From Gemmobacter fulvus (GTDB lineage: Bacteria > Pseudomonadota > Alphaproteobacteria > Rhodobacterales > Rhodobacteraceae), in the NCBI RefSeq assembly GCF_018798885.1, contig NZ_CP076361.1, positions 558,001 through 622,000 of the forward strand: DNA of 64,000 nucleotides. Reading direction: 5' to 3'. The translations under genes were made by a program, and so were the position numbers. Numbering within the stretch: position 1 is the stretch's first letter; each line of letters opens with the position of its first letter. The notes under the pieces are model-generated. The model had not been told where the DNA came from. It saw only the letters and a program-made list of their open reading frames with translations, and made no database searches. Of this stretch, positions 7,898 to 15,405 are shown piece after piece.

Positions 7898-9145
7898 TCA
7901 GTGCGCCACCCCGGCAGCGACCGACTCGTCGATGAAGCGGCCTTCGCGGAAGCGGGTCATGTTGAATTCGGCGGCCAGCGGCCCCGGTTCGCCCTTGGCC
8001 ATCAGATCGGCCATCGCCCAGCCCGAGCCGGGGATCGCCTTGAAGCCGCCGGTGCCCCAGCCGCAGTTGATGAAGCAATTGCCCAGCGGGGTTTTCGAGA
8101 TGATGGGCGAGCGGTCACCGGTCATGTCGACGATGCCGCCCCATTGACGCAGCATTTTCAGCCGCGAGATCATCGGGAAGGTTTCGATCAGGGCGCGCAG
8201 GGTTTCCTCGATATGGTGGAAGCTGCCGCGCTGGGTGAAGTTGTTGAACCCGTCGGTGCCGCCGCCGATCACCATCTCGCCCTTGTCTGATTGCGACATG
8301 TAGCCATGCACGGTGTTGGCCATCACCACCACATCCATGCAGGGTTTGATCGGCTCGGACACCAGCGCCTGCAGCGCCACCGCCTCGACCGGCAGGCGGA
8401 AGCCCGCCATATCGGCCACCTGCCCCGAATGGCCGGCGACGACGATGCCCAGTTTTTTGGTGCCGATATGGCCTTTGGTGGTGTCGACGCCGACAACGCG
8501 GCCGTTTTCCGAGCGCACGCCGGTCACTTCGCATTGCTGGATGATGTCCATGCCCATGGCCGAACAGGCGCGGGCATAACCCCAGGCCACGGCATCATGC
8601 CGCGCCGTGCCGCCGCGCGCCTGATAGAGCGCGCCGAGAATCGGATAGCGCGGGCCGTCGATATTGATGATCGGCACCAGCTCTTTCACCCGTTCCGGCG
8701 AAATCCACGAGGTTTCAACGCCTTGCAGGTTGTTGGCATGGACGGTGCGCAGATAGCCGCGCACCTCGTGATGGGTCTGTGCCAGCATCAACAGGCCACG
8801 CGGGCTGAACATCACGTTGTAGTTCAGATCCTGGCTCATCGTCTCGTAGAGGCTGCGCGCCTTTTCGTAGATCGCCGCCGAGGGATCCTGCAGATAGTTC
8901 GAGCGGATGATCGTGGTGTTGCGCCCGGTATTGCCGCCGCCGAGCCAACCCTTTTCGATCACGGCGACATTGGTGATGCCATGGTTCTTGCCAAGGTAAT
9001 AGGCTGTGGCAAGGCCATGCCCCCCAGCGCCGATGATCACGGCATCATAAGAGGCTTTGGGCGCGGGCGAGGCCCAGGCCTTTTCCCATCCCTGATGGTA
9101 GCGCAGCGCCTCGCGGGCGATGGCGAAAACCGAATAGCGTTTCAT
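7898..9145 (-). CDS. soxB: Sarcosine oxidase, beta subunit
   Basis: The 415-residue catalytic flavoprotein subunit oxidises sarcosine using non-covalent FAD and covalently bound FMN. An FAD-binding motif, IIGAGGHGLATAYY, lies at about residues 37-50. His183 in GGTARHDAVAWGY corresponds to the histidine that carries FMN in characterised enzymes. The C-terminal GNCFINCGWGTGGFKAIPG is diagnostic for SoxB. I place the start at MKRYSVFAIAREAL (9145); the frame extends to 9223 but that extension lacks family similarity. It is the first gene of the sox cluster and is divergent from ccmI across 195 bases. Confidence 0.96.
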   Translation of the reverse strand: MKRYSVFAIAREALRYHQGWEKAWASPAPKASYDAVIIGAGGHGLATAYYLGKNHGITNVAVIEKGWLGGGNTGRNTTIIRSNYLQDPSAAIYEKARSLYETMSQDLNYNVMFSPRGLLMLAQTHHEVRGYLRTVHANNLQGVETSWISPERVKELVPIINIDGPRYPILGALYQARGGTARHDAVAWGYARACSAMGMDIIQQCEVTGVRSENGRVVGVDTTKGHIGTKKLGIVVAGHSGQVADMAGFRLPVEAVALQALVSEPIKPCMDVVVMANTVHGYMSQSDKGEMVIGGGTDGFNNFTQRGSFHHIEETLRALIETFPMISRLKMLRQWGGIVDMTGDRSPIISKTPLGNCFINCGWGTGGFKAIPGSGWAMADLMAKGEPGPLAAEFNMTRFREGRFIDESVAAGVAH

Positions 9146-9340
9146 GAGCTTGGTCCAACTCCCGTTCGGGTATGCGGTATCTATGGGACAAGCCGCAAAA
9201 TGATCCGCCGCGCGCAGCGGCACAATCGGGAAAATTGCGACATCACGTCGAAAAGAGCGGCGGCCTGCGACGCCAAGGCCCTTTTGCCGACGGGCCTGAG
9301 CCGCTACATGGGGGCAACAGGCTTGGCGAAGAGGGCGCGA

Positions 9341-10570
9341 ATGGGGTGGTTTTGGCTGACGGCGGGGGCCTTGGTGCTGGCATCGGCGGTGGCGCTGATG
9401 CGCGGGCTGCGGCGCGGGCGCGCGGCCCCGGCGCCGGGCGCGCAGGACATGCAGGTCTATCGAGATCAGCTTGCCGAGATCGAGCGCGACATGGCGCGCG
9501 GGGTGATTGCCGCCGAAGAGGCGGCGCGGCTGCGCACCGAAGTGTCGCGCCGGATTCTGGAGGCCGACCGGATGGTGCAGGCCGGGGCCGGTGGCACGGA
9601 TCGCAGCACGACGGGGCCTGCCCTGCTGCTGCCTGCGCTGCTGGTGATCGCAGTGCTGGCCGGGGGGGCGGCGCTCTATTGGCGGTTAGGGGCGCCGGGC
9701 TATCCCGACATGCCGCTGGCCGAGCGGATTGCCATGGCCGAGACGCTGCGCAGCACCCGCCCCGATCAGGCCAAGGCCGAGGTCGGTCTGCCCGCTGCCG
9801 TGCCGCCCGAAGGGGTGGATGCCGAATTCCTTGCGCTGATGGATAAGCTGCGTGCCGCCGTCCGCGACCGGCCCGGCGATGTACAGGGCCAGCGCCTGCT
9901 GGCGCAGAACGAGGCGCGGCTGGGCAATTTTGCGGCGGCCCATGCGGCACAGGCGCAGGTGATTGCGCTGAGCGGGGCGGCGGCGACGGCCGAGGATCAC
10001 GCGGCGCTGGCCGAGCTGCTGGTCTTTGCGGCGGGCGGCTATGTCTCGCCCGAGGCGGAGGCCACGCTGACCGAAGCGCTGCGCCGCGATCCGCAGAATG
10101 GCACCGCGCGCTATTATTCCGGGCTGATGTTTGCGCAGACCGGGCGGCCCGACCGGGCCTTCCGGCTGTGGCGGGATCTGCTTGAGAGCAGCCCGCCCGA
10201 TGCGCCCTGGGTCGCGGCGATCCGGGCGCAGATCGGTGATCTTTCGGTGCGGGCCGGGGTGCGTTATAGTCCCGCCCCCCAGCCGGGGCTGGCCGGGCCG
10301 TCGGCGGCAGATATGGAGGCCGCGGCGGGCATGGCAACCGAGGACCGTGCCGCGATGATCGAAGGCATGGTGGCGCAGCTGAACGACCGGCTGGCGACCG
10401 AGGGCGGCACGGCGGCGGAATGGGCGCAGCTGATCGGTGCCTATGGTGTGCTGGGCCAGACCGAGCGCGCCCGCGAGATCTGGGCCGAGGCGCAGGGCCG
10501 GTTTGCCGCGCGGCCCGAGGATCTGGCGGTTGTGCGGACTGCCGCCGAAGCGGCGGGGGTTGCGCCATGA
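9341..10570 (+). CDS. ccmI: Cytochrome c maturation protein CcmI
   Basis: The 409-residue membrane protein presents apocytochrome c to the haem-ligation machinery. It has a first membrane segment at residues 3-20, a cytoplasmic coiled region with the family motif [16 protein letters not shown] at about 39-54, a second membrane segment near 93-110, and a periplasmic TPR-rich part. The ATG at 9341 follows AAGAGGG and starts [11 protein letters not shown]; an in-frame ATG at 9308 is possible, and the open frame further upstream is antisense to soxB. The last four bases overlap ruvX (ATGA). Other ccm genes are not in this window. Confidence 0.9.
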   Translation: MGWFWLTAGALVLASAVALMRGLRRGRAAPAPGAQDMQVYRDQLAEIERDMARGVIAAEEAARLRTEVSRRILEADRMVQAGAGGTDRSTTGPALLLPALLVIAVLAGGAALYWRLGAPGYPDMPLAERIAMAETLRSTRPDQAKAEVGLPAAVPPEGVDAEFLALMDKLRAAVRDRPGDVQGQRLLAQNEARLGNFAAAHAAQAQVIALSGAAATAEDHAALAELLVFAAGGYVSPEAEATLTEALRRDPQNGTARYYSGLMFAQTGRPDRAFRLWRDLLESSPPDAPWVAAIRAQIGDLSVRAGVRYSPAPQPGLAGPSAADMEAAAGMATEDRAAMIEGMVAQLNDRLATEGGTAAEWAQLIGAYGVLGQTERAREIWAEAQGRFAARPEDLAVVRTAAEAAGVAP

Positions 10571-11052
10571 GTTTTGAACGTGCCGAAGATTTCGTCGGCC
10601 TGCTGCCGCCGATGCAGCCGATTGCGGGCCTTGATTTCGGCGACAAGACCATCGGGATCGCGGTGTCGGATGTGCTGCGCGGCGTTGCCACGCCGCTCCT
10701 GACCATTCGCCGGGTCAAGTTCACCACCGATGCCGAGGCCCTGCTGAAGATCGTAGCTGATCGGCGGATCTGTGGGCTGGTTCTGGGCCTGCCCCGCAAC
10801 ATGGACGGATCGGAGGGGCCGCGCGCGCAGGCCACCCGCGCCTTTGCGCGCAATCTGTCGCGGCTGTCGCCGCTGCCGCTGATGTTCTGGGACGAGCGAT
10901 TGTCGACCGTGGCCGCCGAACGGGTGCTGATCGCGGCGGATACGTCACGCAAACGTCGCTCTGAGGTGATCGATCAGGTGGCCGCCGGGTTTATCCTGCA
11001 AGGAGCGCTGGACCGGATGGCGCATCTGCGGCGGAGCCAGGCCGATGAATGA
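10567..11052 (+). CDS. ruvX: Holliday junction resolvase RuvX / YqgF
   Basis: The 161-residue RNase H-like nuclease has the characteristic first acidic motif [15 protein letters not shown], then [30 protein letters not shown], and the terminal acidic Asp in [12 protein letters not shown]. YqgF family members are implicated in 16S rRNA 3'-end processing as well as Holliday-junction resolution. Its ATG lies in the ccmI stop (ATGA) and its own end overlaps the next gene by eight bases, so ccmI-ruvX-DUF1289 is a coupled operon. Confidence 0.93.
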   Translation: MSFERAEDFVGLLPPMQPIAGLDFGDKTIGIAVSDVLRGVATPLLTIRRVKFTTDAEALLKIVADRRICGLVLGLPRNMDGSEGPRAQATRAFARNLSRLSPLPLMFWDERLSTVAAERVLIAADTSRKRRSEVIDQVAAGFILQGALDRMAHLRRSQADE

Positions 11053-11278
11053 CGATCTGTGGAAACGCAACGAGGTGGAGAGCCCCTGCGTGAAACTGTG
11101 CTCGGTGCATCCGGTGGAGCGCATCTGCGTCGGCTGCCGCCGCACGCTCGAAGAGATCGGTGCCTGGTCGCGCATGACCCCCGAAGCCCGGCGCGCGGTG
11201 ATGGCGGAGCTGCCGGGCCGGGCGGCGCGGCTGAGCAAGCGGCGCGGCGGGCGGATGGGGCGGCTGGAGGGGCAGTGA
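11045..11278 (+). CDS. DUF1289 small cysteine protein
   Basis: The 77-residue protein belongs to the DUF1289 family, recognised from [22 protein letters not shown] with Cys15, Cys19, Cys28 and Cys31, followed by [22 protein letters not shown]. The four cysteines suggest a metal or Fe-S site, but no function has been established for the family. It overlaps ruvX by eight bases. The C-terminal end is strongly basic (RRGGRMGR). Confidence 0.88.
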   Translation: MNDDLWKRNEVESPCVKLCSVHPVERICVGCRRTLEEIGAWSRMTPEARRAVMAELPGRAARLSKRRGGRMGRLEGQ

Positions 11279-11347
11279 CCCTAGGGGCGCGGTGACGTAT
11301 TGCCCTTGATCGACCGTTGTGGGGGCGGTGGCCGGGGCCTGCGGCTC

Positions 11348-11369
11348 GGATATTTTTACCAAGATGAAA
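11348..11369. repeat. 22-base ATATTTTT element (copy 2)
   Basis: The element begins GGATATTTTTACCAA and ends ATGAAA; it matches the copy at 7869-7890 at 19 of 22 positions. Here it lies in the 120-base gap between two convergent genes (DUF1289 and the dioxygenase-like gene), so it cannot be a promoter for either. Confidence 0.6.
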
Positions 11370-11398
11370 TGTGCAGCGTCAGAGCTGGTTGGGTCGCG

Positions 11399-12145
11399 TC
11401 AGGGTTGGGTCAGCCAGTCGGCGACGCGGGGCAGCTCGGGGCGGAAATAGGCGATGATGCGGCCTTCGGGCGGGGCGGCGGCCCCGTCTTGCCAAGGTGC
11501 TACGCCATGCAGGGTCAGCCGGTGCAGCAGCGTGGCCTCGCCCGGGCGGGCGGGCAGCAGGATGCGGCGGCAGGTCTCGAAACAGGTTTTGCGGGCTGTG
11601 GTATAAGCGGCGGTGATGTCGATCTGGCCCCAGACATCGGGTGGGTGCGGGGCCAGCGCCGCGCGCAGGGCGGTTTGCAGGATCTGGTGGCTGCCCTCCC
11701 ACACCGTCAAGGGCGATGCGCCCTCGTCGCAGGCGGTGAGCGGCAGTCCGACAATCCAGCCATGTGGTTCGGCGATGCGGCGCGCGCCGTCCAGCCCGGC
11801 GATCAGCCCATCGAGATGCGCGGCATCGCGGTTGCGGCGAAAGGCGAAGGCTGCCGCCGTTTCGCTGTCGGAGGGCTGTGGATAGCCGGGCCGGATGGTG
11901 GAGAGCTGCCCGCGGTGCAGCGGTTCGGCGGCAAGTCCAAGCGCGGCCCAAGGGAAGGCCGTGCCGGATATGCTGCCATCGGGCGCATTGGGCAGGGCAT
12001 CGACACCGACGAACCAGGTGCCGCCACAGCGCCAGGGCTCGGCGCTGTCGGCCAGCACCTGCCGCGCGATGGGCAGGGCCGCGGCGGCCCAGGCGGCAAT
12101 CGCCGGATCCGGGCCGATGCGCTGCCAGCCCGCCGCATTTACCAT
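11399..12145 (-). CDS. Putative 2-oxoglutarate/Fe(II)-dependent oxygenase (PhyH-like), function unknown
   Basis: This 248-residue protein is not one I can name. The pattern suggests a phytanoyl-CoA-dioxygenase-like fold: His110-x-Asp112 (AAHLDG) as the first two iron ligands, a possible distal His at 208 or 213 (LLHRLTLHGV) and a possible 2-oxoglutarate-binding Arg at 229 or 235 (GRIIAYFRPE). GWIVGLPL and SPLTVWEGSHQIL also fit this superfamily. The assignment is by motif reading only. Its start overlaps the end of the TauE-like gene by seven bases (ATGGTAA), so the two are co-translated. The substrate is unknown. Confidence 0.55.
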   Translation of the reverse strand: MVNAAGWQRIGPDPAIAAWAAAALPIARQVLADSAEPWRCGGTWFVGVDALPNAPDGSISGTAFPWAALGLAAEPLHRGQLSTIRPGYPQPSDSETAAAFAFRRNRDAAHLDGLIAGLDGARRIAEPHGWIVGLPLTACDEGASPLTVWEGSHQILQTALRAALAPHPPDVWGQIDITAAYTTARKTCFETCRRILLPARPGEATLLHRLTLHGVAPWQDGAAAPPEGRIIAYFRPELPRVADWLTQP

Positions 12146-12957
12146 CCGGCGACCTTGCGCAGCATGTTCAGCGCCACCACGATCAGGAACAGCGCAAAGG
12201 CGCGTTTCAGCGGTTTGGGGTTCATCGCATGGGCCAGCCGCACGCCGTAAGGGGTGGTCAGCAGCGTCATCGCCACGATCACCACGAAGGCGGGCAGGTT
12301 GACCGCGCCGAGGCTGTAAGGTGGCGCGCCCTCGACCGGCATCAGCAGGAAGCCGATGGCCGATGGCACCGCGATGATCAGCCCGAAGCCCGAGGCCGTG
12401 GCCACCGCACGATGAATCGGCATGGCATAAAGCGTCATCATCGGCACGCCGAAGGTGCCGCCGCCGATGCCCATCAGCACCGACAGAAGGCCCAGCCCGC
12501 CGCCGAGCGCCCAGCGTTTGCCGCCGGTCGGCATGGTCTCACCCAATCGCCATTCGGGTCGGCCAAAGGCCATATAGGCCCCGGCGATCAGGCCGAGCGT
12601 GCCGAACACCGCCTGCAATGTCACCGATTTAAGCTGTGTCGCCAGCAGGAAGCCCAGCACTGCCCCGCCGCCGATGGCCGGGGCCCAGCCGCGCAGCACC
12701 GCCCAATCCACCGCGCCCTTGCGGTTATGCGCATTCACCGAGCGCATCGCCGTGGCCATGATCGTGGCCAGCGACGTGCCGAGGCAGACCTGCATCAGCT
12801 GCGGCCCGTCATAGCCGAGATGCGAGAAGGTGTAGAAAAACGCGGGCACCAGCACGATGCCGCCCCCGACCCCCAGCAATCCGGCAATCACCCCCGCAAA
12901 GCCGCCGATCACGATCAGCAACACAAGCATGGGCAGCAGGCTCAGAACATCCGGCAT
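12139..12957 (-). CDS. TauE/SafE (TSUP) family membrane transporter
   Basis: The 272-residue product has about eight hydrophobic segments and both TSUP half-motifs: GVIAGLLGVGGGIVLVPAFF near residue 21 and GLLSVLMGIGGGTFGVPMM in the second half. The family exports sulfite, sulfoacetate or other small organosulfur anions, but the substrate cannot be read from sequence. AAAGG before MPDVLSLLPM supports the start at 12957. It is coupled to the downstream dioxygenase-like gene by a seven-base overlap, which hints at a shared substrate pathway, possibly organosulfur; that is inference. Confidence 0.85.
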   Translation of the reverse strand: MPDVLSLLPMLVLLIVIGGFAGVIAGLLGVGGGIVLVPAFFYTFSHLGYDGPQLMQVCLGTSLATIMATAMRSVNAHNRKGAVDWAVLRGWAPAIGGGAVLGFLLATQLKSVTLQAVFGTLGLIAGAYMAFGRPEWRLGETMPTGGKRWALGGGLGLLSVLMGIGGGTFGVPMMTLYAMPIHRAVATASGFGLIIAVPSAIGFLLMPVEGAPPYSLGAVNLPAFVVIVAMTLLTTPYGVRLAHAMNPKPLKRAFALFLIVVALNMLRKVAGW

Positions 12958-13087
12958 GGCACGACCTTTCATCGGTTTGCCCAAGGCTTAGCGCGGCTCT
13001 GCCGCCTCGGCCAGTGGTGGATTGTCGCCGCAGTGCGGAAAGGTTAGTCTCTGCCGCAACATCAGATCTGGTTTCCGAGGTTTCCCC

Positions 13088-14284
13088 ATGTCGACTTCCC
13101 TTTTGCGCCCGGCGCTTGTGCTGGGCCTGCTGTCTGCCGTGGGGCCGTTTGCGATTGACATGTATCTGCCCGCCATGCCCGCCATCGGCGCGGATCTGGG
13201 CGCATCGGTGCCTGCGATGCAGGGCACGATCATCAGCTATTTCATTGCTTTCGGTCTGGCGCAGCTGATCTATGGCCCCTGGGCCGATCAGGCCGGGCGC
13301 AAGCTGCCGCTGTATGTGGGGCTCACGATCTTTCTGATCGGCTCGGTGCTGTGCACGATTGCGCCGACCACCGGCACGCTGATTTCCGGGCGCTTCGTAC
13401 AGGGGCTGGGCGGGGCGGCGGTCATGGTGGTGCCGCGCGCAGTGATCCGCGACATGCACACCGGGCATGACGCCACGCGCATGATGGCGGCCATCATGCT
13501 GGTGATTTCGATTTCGCCCTTCCTTGCGCCGATGGCGGGAGCAGGCCTGATGGCGATTGCCGACTGGCGCGCGATTTTCGGCGTGCTGGTGCTGGCCTCG
13601 CTGGCCAGCCTTGCGATGACCCGGCTGATGCTGGCCGAAACCTTGCCGGTGGCAGAGCGGCAGCCGGTGTCGATTGCCGCCCTGCGCACGGGCACCGTCA
13701 AGCTGATGACCCATCGCGGGTTTCTGGCGCTGACCTTCCTCGGCGGTTTTGCGATGGCGAGCTTTTTTGTGTTCATCGCCTCGGCCTCCTTCGTCTATTC
13801 CAGCGCCTTTGGCCTGACGCCCACGCAGTTTTCGTTGGCCTTTGCCGTCAATGCGCTGGGGTTCTTTTCGGCCTCGCAACTGGCGGCGCGGCTGGGGCTG
13901 CGCTTTGGGGCGCAGGCGGTGATGGTGCGCGCCACCTTTGGCTTTGCCGTCTTTACCGTTGGGCTGTTCGCGCTGGGGCTGGCCGGGGCGGCCAATCTCT
14001 GGGTTACGATTGCCGGGCTGTTTCTGGCCAATGCCTGCCTTGGGCTGGTGATCCCCACCGCGATGGTGATGGCGCTTGAGGAACATGGCGAGATTGCGGG
14101 CCTTGCCTCGTCACTGGGTGGCACCTTGCAGATGGTGGCGGGTGGCGCGATGATCGCCGCCGCCGCGCCGTTCTTTGATGGCACCGTCCTGCCGATGCTG
14201 GCGGCGATTGCGCTCTGCGGGGTTCTGGCGCTGGTTCTCAGCCGTGTTGTGGCGCGGCTGCCTGAGGTTCAGGCCCCGGCCTGA
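13088..14284 (+). CDS. Bcr/CflA-family multidrug MFS exporter
   Basis: The 398-residue protein has about twelve membrane segments and the Bcr/CflA signature near the start, PFAIDMYLPAMPAIGADLG, followed by the MFS loop motif YGPWADQAGRKLP. Family members are proton-driven drug exporters (bicyclomycin, chloramphenicol). The ATG at 13088 begins MSTSLLRPALVLG; the frame could be extended to 13022 but the extension is polar and unlike the family. The 3' end overlaps the convergent dusA by 16 bases. Confidence 0.88.
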   Translation: MSTSLLRPALVLGLLSAVGPFAIDMYLPAMPAIGADLGASVPAMQGTIISYFIAFGLAQLIYGPWADQAGRKLPLYVGLTIFLIGSVLCTIAPTTGTLISGRFVQGLGGAAVMVVPRAVIRDMHTGHDATRMMAAIMLVISISPFLAPMAGAGLMAIADWRAIFGVLVLASLASLAMTRLMLAETLPVAERQPVSIAALRTGTVKLMTHRGFLALTFLGGFAMASFFVFIASASFVYSSAFGLTPTQFSLAFAVNALGFFSASQLAARLGLRFGAQAVMVRATFGFAVFTVGLFALGLAGAANLWVTIAGLFLANACLGLVIPTAMVMALEEHGEIAGLASSLGGTLQMVAGGAMIAAAAPFFDGTVLPMLAAIALCGVLALVLSRVVARLPEVQAPA

Positions 14285-15285
14285 TCCGCGATGCGGCCCT
14301 GCACTTCGGCTAGGGCCGCGTCGATCAGATCCAGACTGGCACCGGGGCGCGCCACGCCTTCGGACAGCACCCGCCGCCAGTGCCGCCCGCCCGGACGCCC
14401 GGTGAACAGGCCCAGCATATGACGGGTGATCTGGTGCATCCGCCCGCCATCAGCCAGATGGGCGGCGATATAGGGGCGCATCGCGGCGACGACGGCAAAG
14501 GCATCGGGCGCATGGCTGTCGCCCCAGAGCGCGTCGGCCCCGATCAGGCTGTTGCCCGGATCGTGATAGGCCGCGCGCCCGATCATCACCCCGTCAAGCC
14601 CTTGATCCAGCAGCTCTTTTGCCTGATCCAGCGTCGCCACCCCGCCATTGAGGCAGAGCGTCAGCTCTGGAAACTCCTGCTTCATCCGCAGGACCAGCGG
14701 ATAATCCAGCGGCGGGATCTCGCGGTTTTCCTTGGGGCTGAGCCCTTGCAGCCAGGCCTTGCGCGCATGGATAATGATATGGCGCACCCCTGCCCCGGCG
14801 AGCGTTTCGATGAAGCGCGGCAGGATCTCGGCCGGCTCCTGATCATCCACGCCGATGCGGCATTTCACCGTCACCGGCACATCGGTTTCGGCCTGCATTG
14901 CGGCCACACAGTCGGCCACCAGCGCGGGCCGCTCCATCAGCACCGCGCCAAAACAGCCCGATTGCACCCGGTCTGACGGGCAGCCGCAGTTCAGGTTGAT
15001 CTCGTCATAGCGCCAGTCCCGCGCGATGGCGGTCGCCTGCGCCAGCTCGCGCGGGTCCGAGCCGCCAAGCTGCAAGGCAATCGGATGTTCGGCATCGCTG
15101 TAATTGAGCAGCCGTGGCTTTGGCCCATGAATGATGGCGGGCGCAGTGACCATCTCGGTATAGAGCATCGCACGCCGTGTCATCAGCCGGTGAAAATACC
15201 GGCAATGACGATCCGTCCAGTCCATCATCGGTGCAACGGACAGCCGGTGGCTGCCGACATCTTTGGGGGCTTCGGTCATGGTCAT
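14269..15285 (-). CDS. dusA: tRNA-dihydrouridine(20/20a) synthase DusA
   Basis: The 338-residue flavoenzyme reduces uridine to dihydrouridine at positions 20/20a of tRNA. It begins with the family motif LSVAPMMDWTDRHCRYFHR, has the active-site segment NLNCGCPSDRV with the catalytic Cys at about 102, KCRIGVDD, HARKAWLQGLSPKENR (DusA-specific) and NGG near residue 226. Another ATG two codons downstream (15279) could equally be the start. It is convergent with the Bcr/CflA gene and upstream of pepN in the opposite reading order, with 120 bases between. Confidence 0.94.
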   Translation of the reverse strand: MTMTEAPKDVGSHRLSVAPMMDWTDRHCRYFHRLMTRRAMLYTEMVTAPAIIHGPKPRLLNYSDAEHPIALQLGGSDPRELAQATAIARDWRYDEINLNCGCPSDRVQSGCFGAVLMERPALVADCVAAMQAETDVPVTVKCRIGVDDQEPAEILPRFIETLAGAGVRHIIIHARKAWLQGLSPKENREIPPLDYPLVLRMKQEFPELTLCLNGGVATLDQAKELLDQGLDGVMIGRAAYHDPGNSLIGADALWGDSHAPDAFAVVAAMRPYIAAHLADGGRMHQITRHMLGLFTGRPGGRHWRRVLSEGVARPGASLDLIDAALAEVQGRIADQAGA

Positions 15286-15405
15286 CGGGTCCGGCGGTCA
15301 TTGGGGGCGGGCCTGGGCGGCCCGTTCCGGCCTCATGTAGGGCCGTGGGCGCGGCGTGGCAACCGCCTGTCTGCCACACCGCCCCCGAGCGGCCCCCAGC
15401 CGATG

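Noticed and set aside
8291-9340. Long N-terminal extension of ccmI
   Set aside because: The extension is antisense to soxB and has no family similarity; the CcmI N-terminus with its membrane helix begins at 9341.
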